From Planctomycetota bacterium (lineage in GTDB: Bacteria; Planctomycetota; UBA1135; GCA-002686595), in NCBI GenBank assembly GCA_022447405.1, contig JAKVCE010000079.1, forward strand, positions 1 through 7,063: a stretch of DNA of 7,063 nucleotides. The letters are read 5' to 3'. Made by a program: the position numbers and the translations under genes. The notes under the pieces are model-generated. The model saw only the letters and a program-made list of their open reading frames with translations. It was not told the origin of the DNA and did no database searches. Shown piece after piece: positions 1-5,626 of this stretch; within the stretch, counting starts at the first letter, position 1, and each line of letters begins with the position of its first letter.

Positions 1-204
1 AGGGGTCGGGACGCCCGTGATCCTCAGCTCTTGGTAGAGCTCGAGCTCGAGGATGGCGTTGGCGTTGTTGACCATCCGGTGGGAGTTGGCCTCCTCGTCG
101 AAGCCGGAGTAATTCAGCGGGAACGGGACGGAGGTCGATTGAGCGACCGCGGGTGTCGCAGAGAGGAGCACGAGAGTGGCGGCTTGGATGGATCGGATCA
201 GCAT
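1..204 (-). CDS. Secreted protein of unknown function, N-terminal 68 codons only
   Basis: Reading the minus strand from the ATG at 204 gives an open frame to the window edge. It begins MLIRSIQAATLVLLSA, a typical Sec signal peptide: one Arg, a hydrophobic core, then an AVA cleavage site at residues 19-21 with Gln22 as the first mature residue. The mature part seen (SVPFPLNYSGFDEEANSHR, then an Asn- and Glu-rich stretch including MVNNANAILELELYQELRI) matches no family I can name. No transmembrane segment follows the signal peptide, so the product is probably periplasmic or released. The ribosome binding site is poor (C-rich just before ATG). The gene lies in the same direction as the hydrolase upstream of it (361-1554), 156 bp away, so it may have its own promoter. 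The rest of the gene lies outside the window and the function is unknown. Confidence 0.7.
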   Translation of the reverse strand, partial: MLIRSIQAATLVLLSATPAVAQSTSVPFPLNYSGFDEEANSHRMVNNANAILELELYQELRITGVPTP

Positions 205-360
205 GGGGGGTCCGTTAACTAGGAGTGGTGAGCCGTGGTGGATTGGGCGTAAGCCCGCTCCGTAAAAGGTAGCAGAGAGGTCTGTATCCTTGGGACGTAC
301 GACGGCTCTGTAGTGTTCATTCGCACAGAAATTATGGCCCGAGAGGCCCTTATAGGCCTT
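205..360. other. Intergenic region, likely promoter of the leftmost gene
   Basis: This 156-bp gap separates the stop of the minus-strand hydrolase from the start of the leftmost minus-strand gene. It is visibly less GC-rich than the flanking genes, which suits a promoter for the gene starting at 204, but I could not pick a convincing -35/-10 pair. On the minus strand, short AT-richer patches lie near 261-290. No open frame with coding character was seen in it. Confidence 0.35.
344..359 (-). terminator. Small hairpin after the hydrolase stop codon
   Basis: On the minus strand, immediately after the TAA at 361-363, AGGCC and GGCCT form a 5-bp stem with a 6-nt loop. A second GGCC-type stem can form further down. 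No proper U-run follows in the minus direction, only an AT-rich patch (ATAATTT), so this is at best a weak intrinsic terminator. Confidence 0.22.
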
Positions 361-1554
361 TTAGGGGGTGGAGAGCGTCACGAGGCGCGTCCAGGTGACG
401 CTCTCTGGAGAGAACGCGCCGCCGCGAATGTAGAGCGCGGGGGGGCTCTCAGGGGGTAGCGTCGCCGTCACCTCTCCGAGCCCAGCGGACGAGACGATCC
501 CCTTTGTGAGGAGTCGCGCCTGCGCAGGGTCGAGCGCGGGGAACCAGTTCGGGCTCGAGAAGGACGTCTCGCCCAGCCCAGCGGCGATGGCCCAGCGATG
601 GGCTGGGACGCTCGCGCCGCCGACGTGGAGCGCTGCCCCTGAGAGCGCGGTCCAGAGGATCGGTTGGGGGCAGTCTGCGAGTGAGCTGATGGGCTCATCC
701 GCTGCGCCGCCGCCGAAGAGGTGGTAGCAGTCGTCTTCGCGTCCGCGCAGCTCGGTCTGCAGGAGCCCGGTCACCAGGCGCCTGTGGAGGCGGTGTTGCT
801 CTGCGTGGGAGAGCGGGTTGATGGCGGAGGGGAAGTCGAGGGAGCCGTTGTGCCCTGCGCCCTCGATCACGGTGTACGTGCGTCTGCGCGTCGAGGTGGC
901 TGCCTCGTAGAAGGGGACGGCGTTGTTCGCTGGCGGATTGACGATGTCGTTGGAGCCCGCGATCACGTAGAGCGCGCCGGTGAAGGTGGAGAGGGCGGGG
1001 AGGTCGTTCATCCTCGGCTCCATGGCGATGGAGGTCGCGAAGACGCCCTCCTCCCACTCCGGGATCATCATGTTCGCGACGCAGCCGTTGGAGTGTCCGA
1101 TGACGGCCCACTCGCTGTCATCGAGGAGCCCTTCGAAGAAGGCCCCGGAGGTCCCGCTCTGCTCCTCCATCCAATAGAGCATGGCGTGGGTGTCGCGCGC
1201 TTGGCGCTCGATGAACTGGATGATGCCTGCCTCGGTCCCGACAGAGGCGACGACGAAGCCGTGGCTGGCGATGTGCTTGCAGAGCTCGCTGTAGAACTGC
1301 GGCGGCGCGAAGTATCCGTGCGAGAAGCCGACGAGCGGGTAGGGGCCATCAGCTACGCGCGGCGGCGTGTCTGTCCCCTCCACCTCTGCTGGGTAGTAGA
1401 TCCGCGCGTACACGGTGTTGGCGGCAGCGAGCGGGTGGCTGAATTGCACGGGGCTGACCCCCGCCGGATAGGGGCCGGGATCTTCAGGGACCTGCGCCTT
1501 GGAGACTCCTGAGAAGAGGAGCGAGACGAGCGTTAGCTGGAGGAGCTTCAGCAC
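361..1554 (-). CDS. Secreted alpha/beta hydrolase (chlorophyllase/PETase-like fold) with C-terminal tail domain
   Basis: This is a predicted exported serine hydrolase of 397 residues. The GTG at 1554 is chosen because it directly begins a signal peptide (VLKLLQLTLVSLLFSG, cleavage after SKA at 18-20, Gln21 first). An upstream ATG at 1629 would add 25 non-signal-like residues and overlap the divergent promoter region. The oxyanion-hole region is GFSHG (76-80), followed by a helix and FVVASV. The nucleophile elbow is GHSNG with Ser155. The likely acid is Asp203 in AGSNDIV, and the His is His235 in EGAGHNG. These are in the order and spacing of the chlorophyllase / PET-hydrolase / PAF-acetylhydrolase-like group. 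Cys276 and Cys295 could form a disulfide. Residues from about 300 to the end form a beta-rich tail ending in LYIRGGAF and VTWTRLVTL, resembling the tails of secreted planctomycete enzymes. The substrate is unknown; an ester or polyester is plausible. It is divergent from the hydroxyproline operon, with no clear functional tie. Confidence 0.85.
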   Translation of the reverse strand: MLKLLQLTLVSLLFSGVSKAQVPEDPGPYPAGVSPVQFSHPLAAANTVYARIYYPAEVEGTDTPPRVADGPYPLVGFSHGYFAPPQFYSELCKHIASHGFVVASVGTEAGIIQFIERQARDTHAMLYWMEEQSGTSGAFFEGLLDDSEWAVIGHSNGCVANMMIPEWEEGVFATSIAMEPRMNDLPALSTFTGALYVIAGSNDIVNPPANNAVPFYEAATSTRRRTYTVIEGAGHNGSLDFPSAINPLSHAEQHRLHRRLVTGLLQTELRGREDDCYHLFGGGAADEPISSLADCPQPILWTALSGAALHVGGASVPAHRWAIAAGLGETSFSSPNWFPALDPAQARLLTKGIVSSAGLGEVTATLPPESPPALYIRGGAFSPESVTWTRLVTLSTP

Positions 1555-1661
1555 ATCTCGATGGTAGCAGCTTCCCCTGAGAGTTGGTCTCGAGGCCGCG
1601 CCGCGCCCTTTGGAGGATGCGCCGCTCATCCTCTGCGCCTCTGGGGGCTATCCTGCGCGGC
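1555..1661. promoter_or_regulatory. Divergent control region between hydrolase and reductase genes
   Basis: This 107-bp region must hold the promoters of both the minus-strand hydrolase and the plus-strand two-gene operon. It is GC-rich and no sigma70-like hexamer pair stands out. Its one clear structural feature is the inverted repeat at 1613-1633. Neither gene has a strong Shine-Dalgarno: the hydrolase has an AGGGGAAG-like stretch too far from its GTG, and the reductase has none. Confidence 0.5.
1613..1633. repeat. Inverted repeat, candidate operator
   Basis: GAGGATG at 1613-1619 and its perfect complement CATCCTC at 1627-1633 are separated by 7 bp, with a further matching G/C pair inside the spacer. 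The dyad sits 29 bp before the reductase GTG and 59 bp before the hydrolase GTG. That is a natural place for a dimeric repressor or activator acting on both divergent genes. No regulator gene is visible in the window. Binding is inferred from symmetry alone. Confidence 0.4.
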
Positions 1662-2639
1662 GTGAAGTTACTCCTCCTCTCGGCCAGAGACCTCGCGCGC
1701 GCGCTCCCCATGAGCGACGCGATCGAGGCCGCGGCGCGCGCTTACCGCGCAGCGTCGAACGGCGAAGCCCGCGCCCCGCTCCGCACCGCCATCCCAGCGG
1801 GAGAAGACGGGACGACCTTGCTCATGGGAGCTGCTATCGGAGAGGAAGAGCTCGCGGCGAAGATCGTCTCCTTCTTCCCCTCCAACGCCCGAAAGGGCGC
1901 TCCGACGGTGAGCGGTCTCGTGATCGCGATGGACCCTGAGACGGGGGCTCCCAGAGCGCTCATGCCGGGTGGGGCCCTCACGGCCTTGCGCACCGGCGCT
2001 GCGAGCGGCATCGCGACGAGGGTCCTCTCGCAGGAGCGCGCGCGCGTCGGCGCGGTCCTCGGCGCTGGCGTGCAGGCGCGGACGCAAGCCCTCGCCATCG
2101 ACGCAGCGCGCGAACTCGAAGAGGTTCGGGTGTGGGCGCGCAGACCTGAGGCGGGTGAGGCGCTCGTCGACGTCCTCGCAGGCGAGCTGAGCGCCAAGCC
2201 TGTGTTCGTCGAGCTCGCGCGTGACGCCGTAGCTGACGCGGAGGTCATTTGCACCGCGACCAGCGCCCAGGAGCCGCTGCTCACGAGAGAGATGTTGGCG
2301 CCAGGGGCGCACGTGAACGCGGTCGGGAGCTTCCGGCCTGAGATGAAGGAGTTCGACGCGGGGCTGATCAGCGCGGCGAGCGTCTTCGTCGACTCCGTGG
2401 AGGCTTGCTTGGAGGAGTCGGGGGAGCTCATCGCCGCGTTGAGCGACGGCGTGACGAGCGCGTCAGAGTGGACGGAGCTCGGAGACGTATTGGAGGGGCG
2501 CCACGCTGGCCGCACGAGCGACGAGGAGCTCACGCTGTTCAAGTCCGTCGGTCTCGCTCCCCAAGACGCCTGCGCCGCGTCCGCCGCGCTCGAGGCCGCG
2601 GAGGCCCAAGGCGTCGGGCAGGTGGTAGACCTCTCGTGA
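1662..2639 (+). CDS. lhpI: Ornithine cyclodeaminase/mu-crystallin family reductase, probable delta1-pyrroline-2-carboxylate reductase
   Basis: This 325-residue NAD(P)H-dependent cytosolic enzyme is full length for the family. The GTG start gives VKLLLLSARDLARALPMSDA, which matches the usual family N-terminus; the ATG at 1617 would add a basic 15-residue stub. Visible marks are the substrate-site Lys67 in AAKIVSFFP, ALTALRTGAASG (105-116), the Rossmann motif GAGVQA (134-139), VWAR (157-160), CTAT (197-200), AHVNAVGSFRP (216-226), and ELGDVLEGRHAGR with TLFKSVGLAPQDA towards the C-terminus. The family includes ornithine cyclodeaminase, alanine dehydrogenase, ketimine reductases and pyrroline-2-carboxylate reductase (LhpI). 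The call rests on the next gene, a trans-3-hydroxyproline dehydratase whose product would be this enzyme's substrate. The stop codon overlaps that gene's start by 4 bp, implying translational coupling. The family assignment is strong; the exact substrate is inferred from context and could also include piperideine-2-carboxylate. Confidence 0.85.
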   Translation: MKLLLLSARDLARALPMSDAIEAAARAYRAASNGEARAPLRTAIPAGEDGTTLLMGAAIGEEELAAKIVSFFPSNARKGAPTVSGLVIAMDPETGAPRALMPGGALTALRTGAASGIATRVLSQERARVGAVLGAGVQARTQALAIDAARELEEVRVWARRPEAGEALVDVLAGELSAKPVFVELARDAVADAEVICTATSAQEPLLTREMLAPGAHVNAVGSFRPEMKEFDAGLISAASVFVDSVEACLEESGELIAALSDGVTSASEWTELGDVLEGRHAGRTSDEELTLFKSVGLAPQDACAASAALEAAEAQGVGQVVDLS

Positions 2640-3637
2640 CCGCGCGCATCACCACGATCGACGCTCACACCGCCGGCGAGCCGCTGCGGGTCATCACCAG
2701 GGGGCTGCCAGAGATCCCAGGTGAGACGATCCTCGAGCGGCGTCGCTGGGCGGAGGAGAACCTGGAGTCGCTGCGGCGGGCGCTCATGCTTGAGCCGCGA
2801 GGGCACGCAGACATGTACGGCTGCATCCTGATGCCGCCGGCGACCTCAGACGGAGACCTCGGGGTCCTGTTCCTGCACAACGAGGGCTACAGCACCATGT
2901 GCGGTCACGGGATCATCGGCCTCGTCAAGGTGGGGGTGGAGGAGGGCCTCTTCGAGCTCGACCCAGAGGATCCGCGCGTCCGGATCGACACGCCAGCTGG
3001 GCGCGTCACCGCGACAGCGCATTTGGAAGAAGAGCGCGTGGCGCGCGTCTCCTTCGAGAACGTCCCCTCCTTCCTCCTCCACAGGGACGTCGTCGTCGAG
3101 ACGCCGACGCTCGGGGAGGTGCGCTTTGACATCGGATACGGGGGGGCCTTCTACGCATACGTGGACGCCAAATCGCTCGGGCTGGAGCTCACCCCGAGCT
3201 CCTTCGCTCGGATCGTGTCCATGGGCAAGGAGATCAAGCAGGCAGTTAGCGAGGCGGTCGAGCTCGTGCACCCTGCTGGTGAGGACGACTTGAACTTCCT
3301 CTATGGGACGATCTTCGTCGGTCCTGCTGAGGGCTCAGCGCACAGCAGGAACGTGTGCGTCTTCGCCGATGGGGAGGTGGATCGCTCCCCGACAGGCACC
3401 GGCGTCAGCGGTCGGGCGGCGGTCCATCACGCCCGCGGCGAGCTGGGGCTCGGGGAGCGCATCACCATCGAGAGCATCCTCGGGACGAGCTTTGATGTGG
3501 AGCTCATCGGGACACGGGAGGTGGGGGCGCTCGAGGGCGTCATCCCACGCGTCACGGGGAGCGCTCACATCACAGGCAGGCACGAGTTCGAGATCTCCCC
3601 CGAGGACCCCCTCGCGGCTGGCTTCCTCTTGCGCTGA
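2636..3637 (+). CDS. lhpH: Proline racemase family, probable trans-3-hydroxy-L-proline dehydratase
   Basis: This predicted cytosolic enzyme removes water from trans-3-hydroxy-L-proline to give delta1-pyrroline-2-carboxylate (through the enamine). The protein has 333 residues, normal for the family. The GTG at 2636 overlaps the preceding stop (GTGA) and begins MTARITTIDAHTAGEPLRV, the standard family N-terminus (TIDxHTxGEP). The first active-site residue is Cys89 in STMCGHG. The second is Thr253 in DRSPTGTGVSGR, where racemases and 4-hydroxyproline epimerases have Cys (SPCGTG). The Cys/Thr pair is the known mark of the dehydratase, as in human L3HYPDH and bacterial LhpH. Other family segments are the GYGG run (167-170) and the HITGRHEFEISPEDPLAAGF ending. 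It pairs with the upstream reductase to make L-proline. A 5-bp hairpin with a T-run follows at 3660-3679. Family confidence is very high, and the dehydratase function is well supported by the Thr. Confidence 0.92.
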   Translation: MTARITTIDAHTAGEPLRVITRGLPEIPGETILERRRWAEENLESLRRALMLEPRGHADMYGCILMPPATSDGDLGVLFLHNEGYSTMCGHGIIGLVKVGVEEGLFELDPEDPRVRIDTPAGRVTATAHLEEERVARVSFENVPSFLLHRDVVVETPTLGEVRFDIGYGGAFYAYVDAKSLGLELTPSSFARIVSMGKEIKQAVSEAVELVHPAGEDDLNFLYGTIFVGPAEGSAHSRNVCVFADGEVDRSPTGTGVSGRAAVHHARGELGLGERITIESILGTSFDVELIGTREVGALEGVIPRVTGSAHITGRHEFEISPEDPLAAGFLLR

Positions 3638-3659
3638 CCCTCTCCTGGGTGCGCCCGAC

Positions 3660-3679
3660 AGCGCCCTCTGAGCGCTTTT
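3660..3679 (+). terminator. Short intrinsic terminator after the hydroxyproline operon
   Basis: AGCGC (3660-3664) and GCGCT (3672-3676) form a 5-bp GC-rich stem with a 7-nt loop, running straight into TTTT (3676-3679). It lies 22 nt after the dehydratase stop and before the AT-richer promoter region of the next gene. That is the right place for a terminator, but the stem is short and the T-run brief. Confidence 0.4.
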
Positions 3680-3746
3680 CGAGGAGAGAGCGGATCAAAA
3701 TGCAGGTTCGTGTATCTTCTATATTGGCCAAGGTTATTGCCCCAAT
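3680..3746 (+). promoter_or_regulatory. Probable promoter region of the first peroxidase
   Basis: This is among the most AT-rich stretches of the window. TATATT at 3720-3725 is one base from the -10 consensus, but no good -35 lies 16-18 bp upstream. If used, transcription would start near 3732 and leave a leader of about 15 nt. There is no strong Shine-Dalgarno: only AAGG at 3730-3733, about 13 nt before the ATG. Confidence 0.3.
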
Positions 3747-3748
3747 AT
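3721..3748 (+). repeat. Inverted repeat spanning the start codon of the first peroxidase
   Basis: ATATTGG (3721-3727) and CCAATAT (3742-3748) are perfect complements with a 14-nt spacer. The right arm includes the first two bases of the ATG at 3747, and the left arm includes most of the possible -10 box. The 8-bp palindrome TTGGCCAA (3724-3731) lies in the same place. It could be a protein-binding dyad or, if transcribed, a hairpin over the start codon. Either role is inference. Confidence 0.35.
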
Positions 3749-5399
3749 GAGACCGCCCTACCTGTCCCCACTGTGCGCCCTCACGCTCTTCGCTGGAGCG
3801 GCTGAGGCGCAGCTCCAGGCGCCCATCGCGCCTGCTGAGAACCCGATAACGGAGGAGAAGCGGATCCTCGGGAAGATCCTCTTCTGGGAGGAGCAGCTCT
3901 CCAGCGGCAACAACGTCGCTTGCGGCACCTGTCACCGGGCAGAGGTCGGCGGCGGCGACCCGCGGGGTGGCCAGCACCCTGGCTTCAACGGGATCTTCGG
4001 AGACCCTGACGACATCTTCGGCTCCGAGGGGGTGCGGTACTCAGGTCTCGCCAATGACTACCAGCCCGAGCCGACCTTCGGCCGAGAGCCGCAGGTGACC
4101 CAACGCACCTCTCCCTCGGTCTTCACGGCCGCATACCACCAAGAGCTCTATTGGGACGGCCGCGCCTCAACGACCTTCACCGTGCCCGACACGGGCGAGG
4201 TCGCCATCTCTGCTGGAGCCGCGCTCGAGTCACAGAGCCTGAGCCCGATCCTCTCTGCGGTCGAGATGGGGCATGAGGGCAGGACTTGGGCCGACGTCAC
4301 GCAGAAGCTCGAGCGCGCCCGCCCGCTCGCGCTCGCGACTGACCTGCCTCCGGACATGACCGCCGCGGTCGCTGGAGGAGTGACCTACCCGGAGCTCTTC
4401 GCCGCCGCCTTCGGTGACGCTGGGGTCAACGCCAAGCGCATCGCCTTCGCCCTCGCGACCTATGAGCGCACTCTCAGCCCAGACCAGACGCCTTGGGATC
4501 TCTATGAGCAGGGGCAGACCAGCGCGCTCACTCCGAGCCAGGTCAACGGACTGAACCTGTTCTTGGGGGACGCGAAGTGTTCGCTATGTCACACCCCGCC
4601 GCTGTTCTCAGACGATGAGTTCCACAACCTCGGGAACCGGCCGTACTTCGAGGACATCGGTCGCAGGGCGGTCACCGGCTTCTTCTCGGACCGCGGCAGG
4701 TTCAAGACCCCGAGCTTGAGGAACGTCGGTCTGCGTTCGCGCTTCTTCCACAACGGCCAGAGCGGGGGACCCCTCATCGGACCGACCTTCGGCGGTGGCC
4801 CGCTCGGGAACGTCTTCCTCTTCTACTTCTTCGGTGGCGGTGACTTCGACGAGAACCTAGATCCAGACCTCGACTCCTTGAATGGTCCTGGTGGCCTCAC
4901 CCAAGAGCAGCTCCTCGACGTGAGGGCCTTCATCGAAGACGGGCTCACGGACCCGAGGGTCGCCGCAGGTCAGTTCCCCTTCGACAGGCCCACCCTCTAC
5001 TCGGAGCGCTTGGATGACGGGATCCTGCGCTTGGGTGGTGGGACCGCGGGCTCTGGCGGATTCGTCCCCGAGGTCATGATTGAGGTCCCACCTGTGGTGG
5101 GGAACAACGAGTTCCGGATCGGCGTCCACAGCGCCCTCGGGGGCGCGAAAGCCTTCCTCCGTCTGGCCGTCGTGGGCGCAGGGAGCGCACCCCCTTTCAG
5201 CCCCGCAGCGAGGTGGACGTCTCTCGGCGTGACCCTCGATGGCGTAGGCCAAGGCCAGGGCTACGGGACCTGGCGGGGCCCCTTGAGGAGCTCGCCTGGA
5301 ATGATCGGCCGCGAGGTCGAGATGCAGTGGTTGATCTTGGACGCAGGCGCCTCAGGTGTCACTGCGACCTCCGAGATAGTGCGCGTGACGCTCTTCTAA
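3747..5399 (+). CDS. Exported di-heme peroxidase, MauG/cytochrome c peroxidase superfamily, with C-terminal tail domain
   Basis: The 550-residue product starts with a Sec signal peptide (MRPPYLSPLCALTLFAGAAEA, cleavage after AEA at 19-21, Gln22 first), so it acts outside the cytoplasm, where c-type hemes are attached. Heme motif 1 is CGTCH (59-63) and heme motif 2 is CSLCH (278-282). Between them are the family's YWDGRA with the inter-heme Trp136, and the Glu173-Met174 pair. After heme 2 come TPSLRNVGL (321-329) and His335 in FFHNG. The residue aligned with the CcpA high-potential heme ligand Met275 appears to be Tyr360, before GGG. There is no Met between heme 2 and residue 443, so the arrangement is MauG-like. 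Classical bacterial peroxidases are near 320-350 residues. The extra length here is an insertion of about 45 residues after heme 1 and a beta-rich C-terminal domain (about 443-550). The likely role is peroxide reduction or oxidation of a partner protein; the true substrate is unknown. It is a paralog of the next gene. Confidence 0.9.
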   Translation: MRPPYLSPLCALTLFAGAAEAQLQAPIAPAENPITEEKRILGKILFWEEQLSSGNNVACGTCHRAEVGGGDPRGGQHPGFNGIFGDPDDIFGSEGVRYSGLANDYQPEPTFGREPQVTQRTSPSVFTAAYHQELYWDGRASTTFTVPDTGEVAISAGAALESQSLSPILSAVEMGHEGRTWADVTQKLERARPLALATDLPPDMTAAVAGGVTYPELFAAAFGDAGVNAKRIAFALATYERTLSPDQTPWDLYEQGQTSALTPSQVNGLNLFLGDAKCSLCHTPPLFSDDEFHNLGNRPYFEDIGRRAVTGFFSDRGRFKTPSLRNVGLRSRFFHNGQSGGPLIGPTFGGGPLGNVFLFYFFGGGDFDENLDPDLDSLNGPGGLTQEQLLDVRAFIEDGLTDPRVAAGQFPFDRPTLYSERLDDGILRLGGGTAGSGGFVPEVMIEVPPVVGNNEFRIGVHSALGGAKAFLRLAVVGAGSAPPFSPAARWTSLGVTLDGVGQGQGYGTWRGPLRSSPGMIGREVEMQWLILDAGASGVTATSEIVRVTLF

Positions 5400-5413
5400 G
5401 AGTGCGGGATCTG

Positions 5414-5431
5414 TCTCTCTCGCGAGGGAGA
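5414..5431. repeat. Near-palindrome after the first peroxidase stop
   Basis: TCTCTCTCGCGAGGGAGA reads the same on both strands except for one position that would be a G-U wobble in RNA. It begins 15 nt after the stop codon and could be a terminator-like stem, but no T-run follows. A protein-binding dyad is the alternative. Confidence 0.35.
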
Positions 5432-5525
5432 TGAATAGATGCAACTTCGATAGGGGGTTTGTATTCACAGACACTCGAAGCTCGAATGACCCGTGGGAGA
5501 GCGCGCTCCCCACCGCCCCTGCTGC

Positions 5526-5544
5526 GCTGGCGCTCTGAGCCAGC
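5526..5544 (+). repeat. Perfect 6-bp hairpin in the leader
   Basis: GCTGGC (5526-5531) and GCCAGC (5539-5544) form a perfect stem with a 7-nt loop. It is followed directly by the 10-bp palindrome TCCTGCAGGA, and preceded at 5495-5510 by GGGAG/CTCCC. No T-run follows, so it is more likely leader structure than a terminator. Confidence 0.4.
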
Positions 5545-5600
5545 TCCTGCAGGATGCGTCCGCGCTCTCCTCCACACACCTAAGTCCCCCGTGTCATCTA

Positions 5601-5622
5601 AGGAGGTCACCCTCCTAGGAGG
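5601..5622 (+). promoter_or_regulatory. Ribosome binding site with paired anti-SD and upstream decoy SD
   Basis: AGGAGG at 5617-5622, four bases before the ATG at 5627, is the strongest Shine-Dalgarno in the window and fixes that start. Just before it lies CCTCCT (5611-5616), its exact complement, and before that a second AGGAGG (5601-5606) separated by TCAC. The central CCTCCT can pair with the upstream copy (6-bp stem, TCAC loop), leaving the real site largely free. With slippage it can instead pair with the downstream copy. This could be a translational switch; function is inferred. Confidence 0.55.
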
Positions 5623-5626
5623 AGAC

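Larger units (their letters stand above)
5400..5626 (+). other. Structured 227-bp leader between the two peroxidase genes
   Basis: No coding frame with family features was seen here. The first part (5431-5475) is AT-richer and could hold a promoter for the second peroxidase, though no clear hexamer pair stands out. It contains several small symmetric elements. These are a near-palindrome at 5414-5431, CTTCGA (5445-5450) facing TCGAAG (5475-5480), and a doubled CTCGAA at 5474-5486. There are also GGGAG/CTCCC at 5495-5510, GCTGGC/GCCAGC at 5526-5544, the palindrome TCCTGCAGGA at 5545-5554, and the SD-region repeats at 5601-5622. The density suggests a folded 5' leader or a set of protein sites. 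Confidence 0.45.

Noticed and set aside
31..222. Small plus-strand open frame at the left edge
   Set aside because: It is antisense to a frame that begins with a convincing signal peptide, and has no features of its own.
721..1512. Long plus-strand open frame of 263 codons inside the hydrolase gene
   Set aside because: It is antisense to a protein with a signal peptide and full catalytic triad. The translation is Val/Glu/Gly/Arg-rich with no motif, typical of a GC-rich shadow frame.
1555..1629. N-terminal extension of the hydrolase to the ATG at 1629
   Set aside because: The extra 25 residues are Ser/Arg/Gly-rich and would put a charged stretch before the signal peptide. The GTG at 1554 starts the signal peptide directly.
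2405..2635. N-terminal extension of the dehydratase inside the reductase gene
   Set aside because: The added residues are Arg-rich out-of-frame translation of conserved reductase sequence. The GTG at 2636 gives the normal family N-terminus and a classic 4-bp overlap.
1742..2806. Minus-strand open frame of 354 codons across the reductase and dehydratase genes
   Set aside because: It covers two genes with clear family motifs. Its translation is Ser/Ala/Arg-rich low-complexity without recognisable features.
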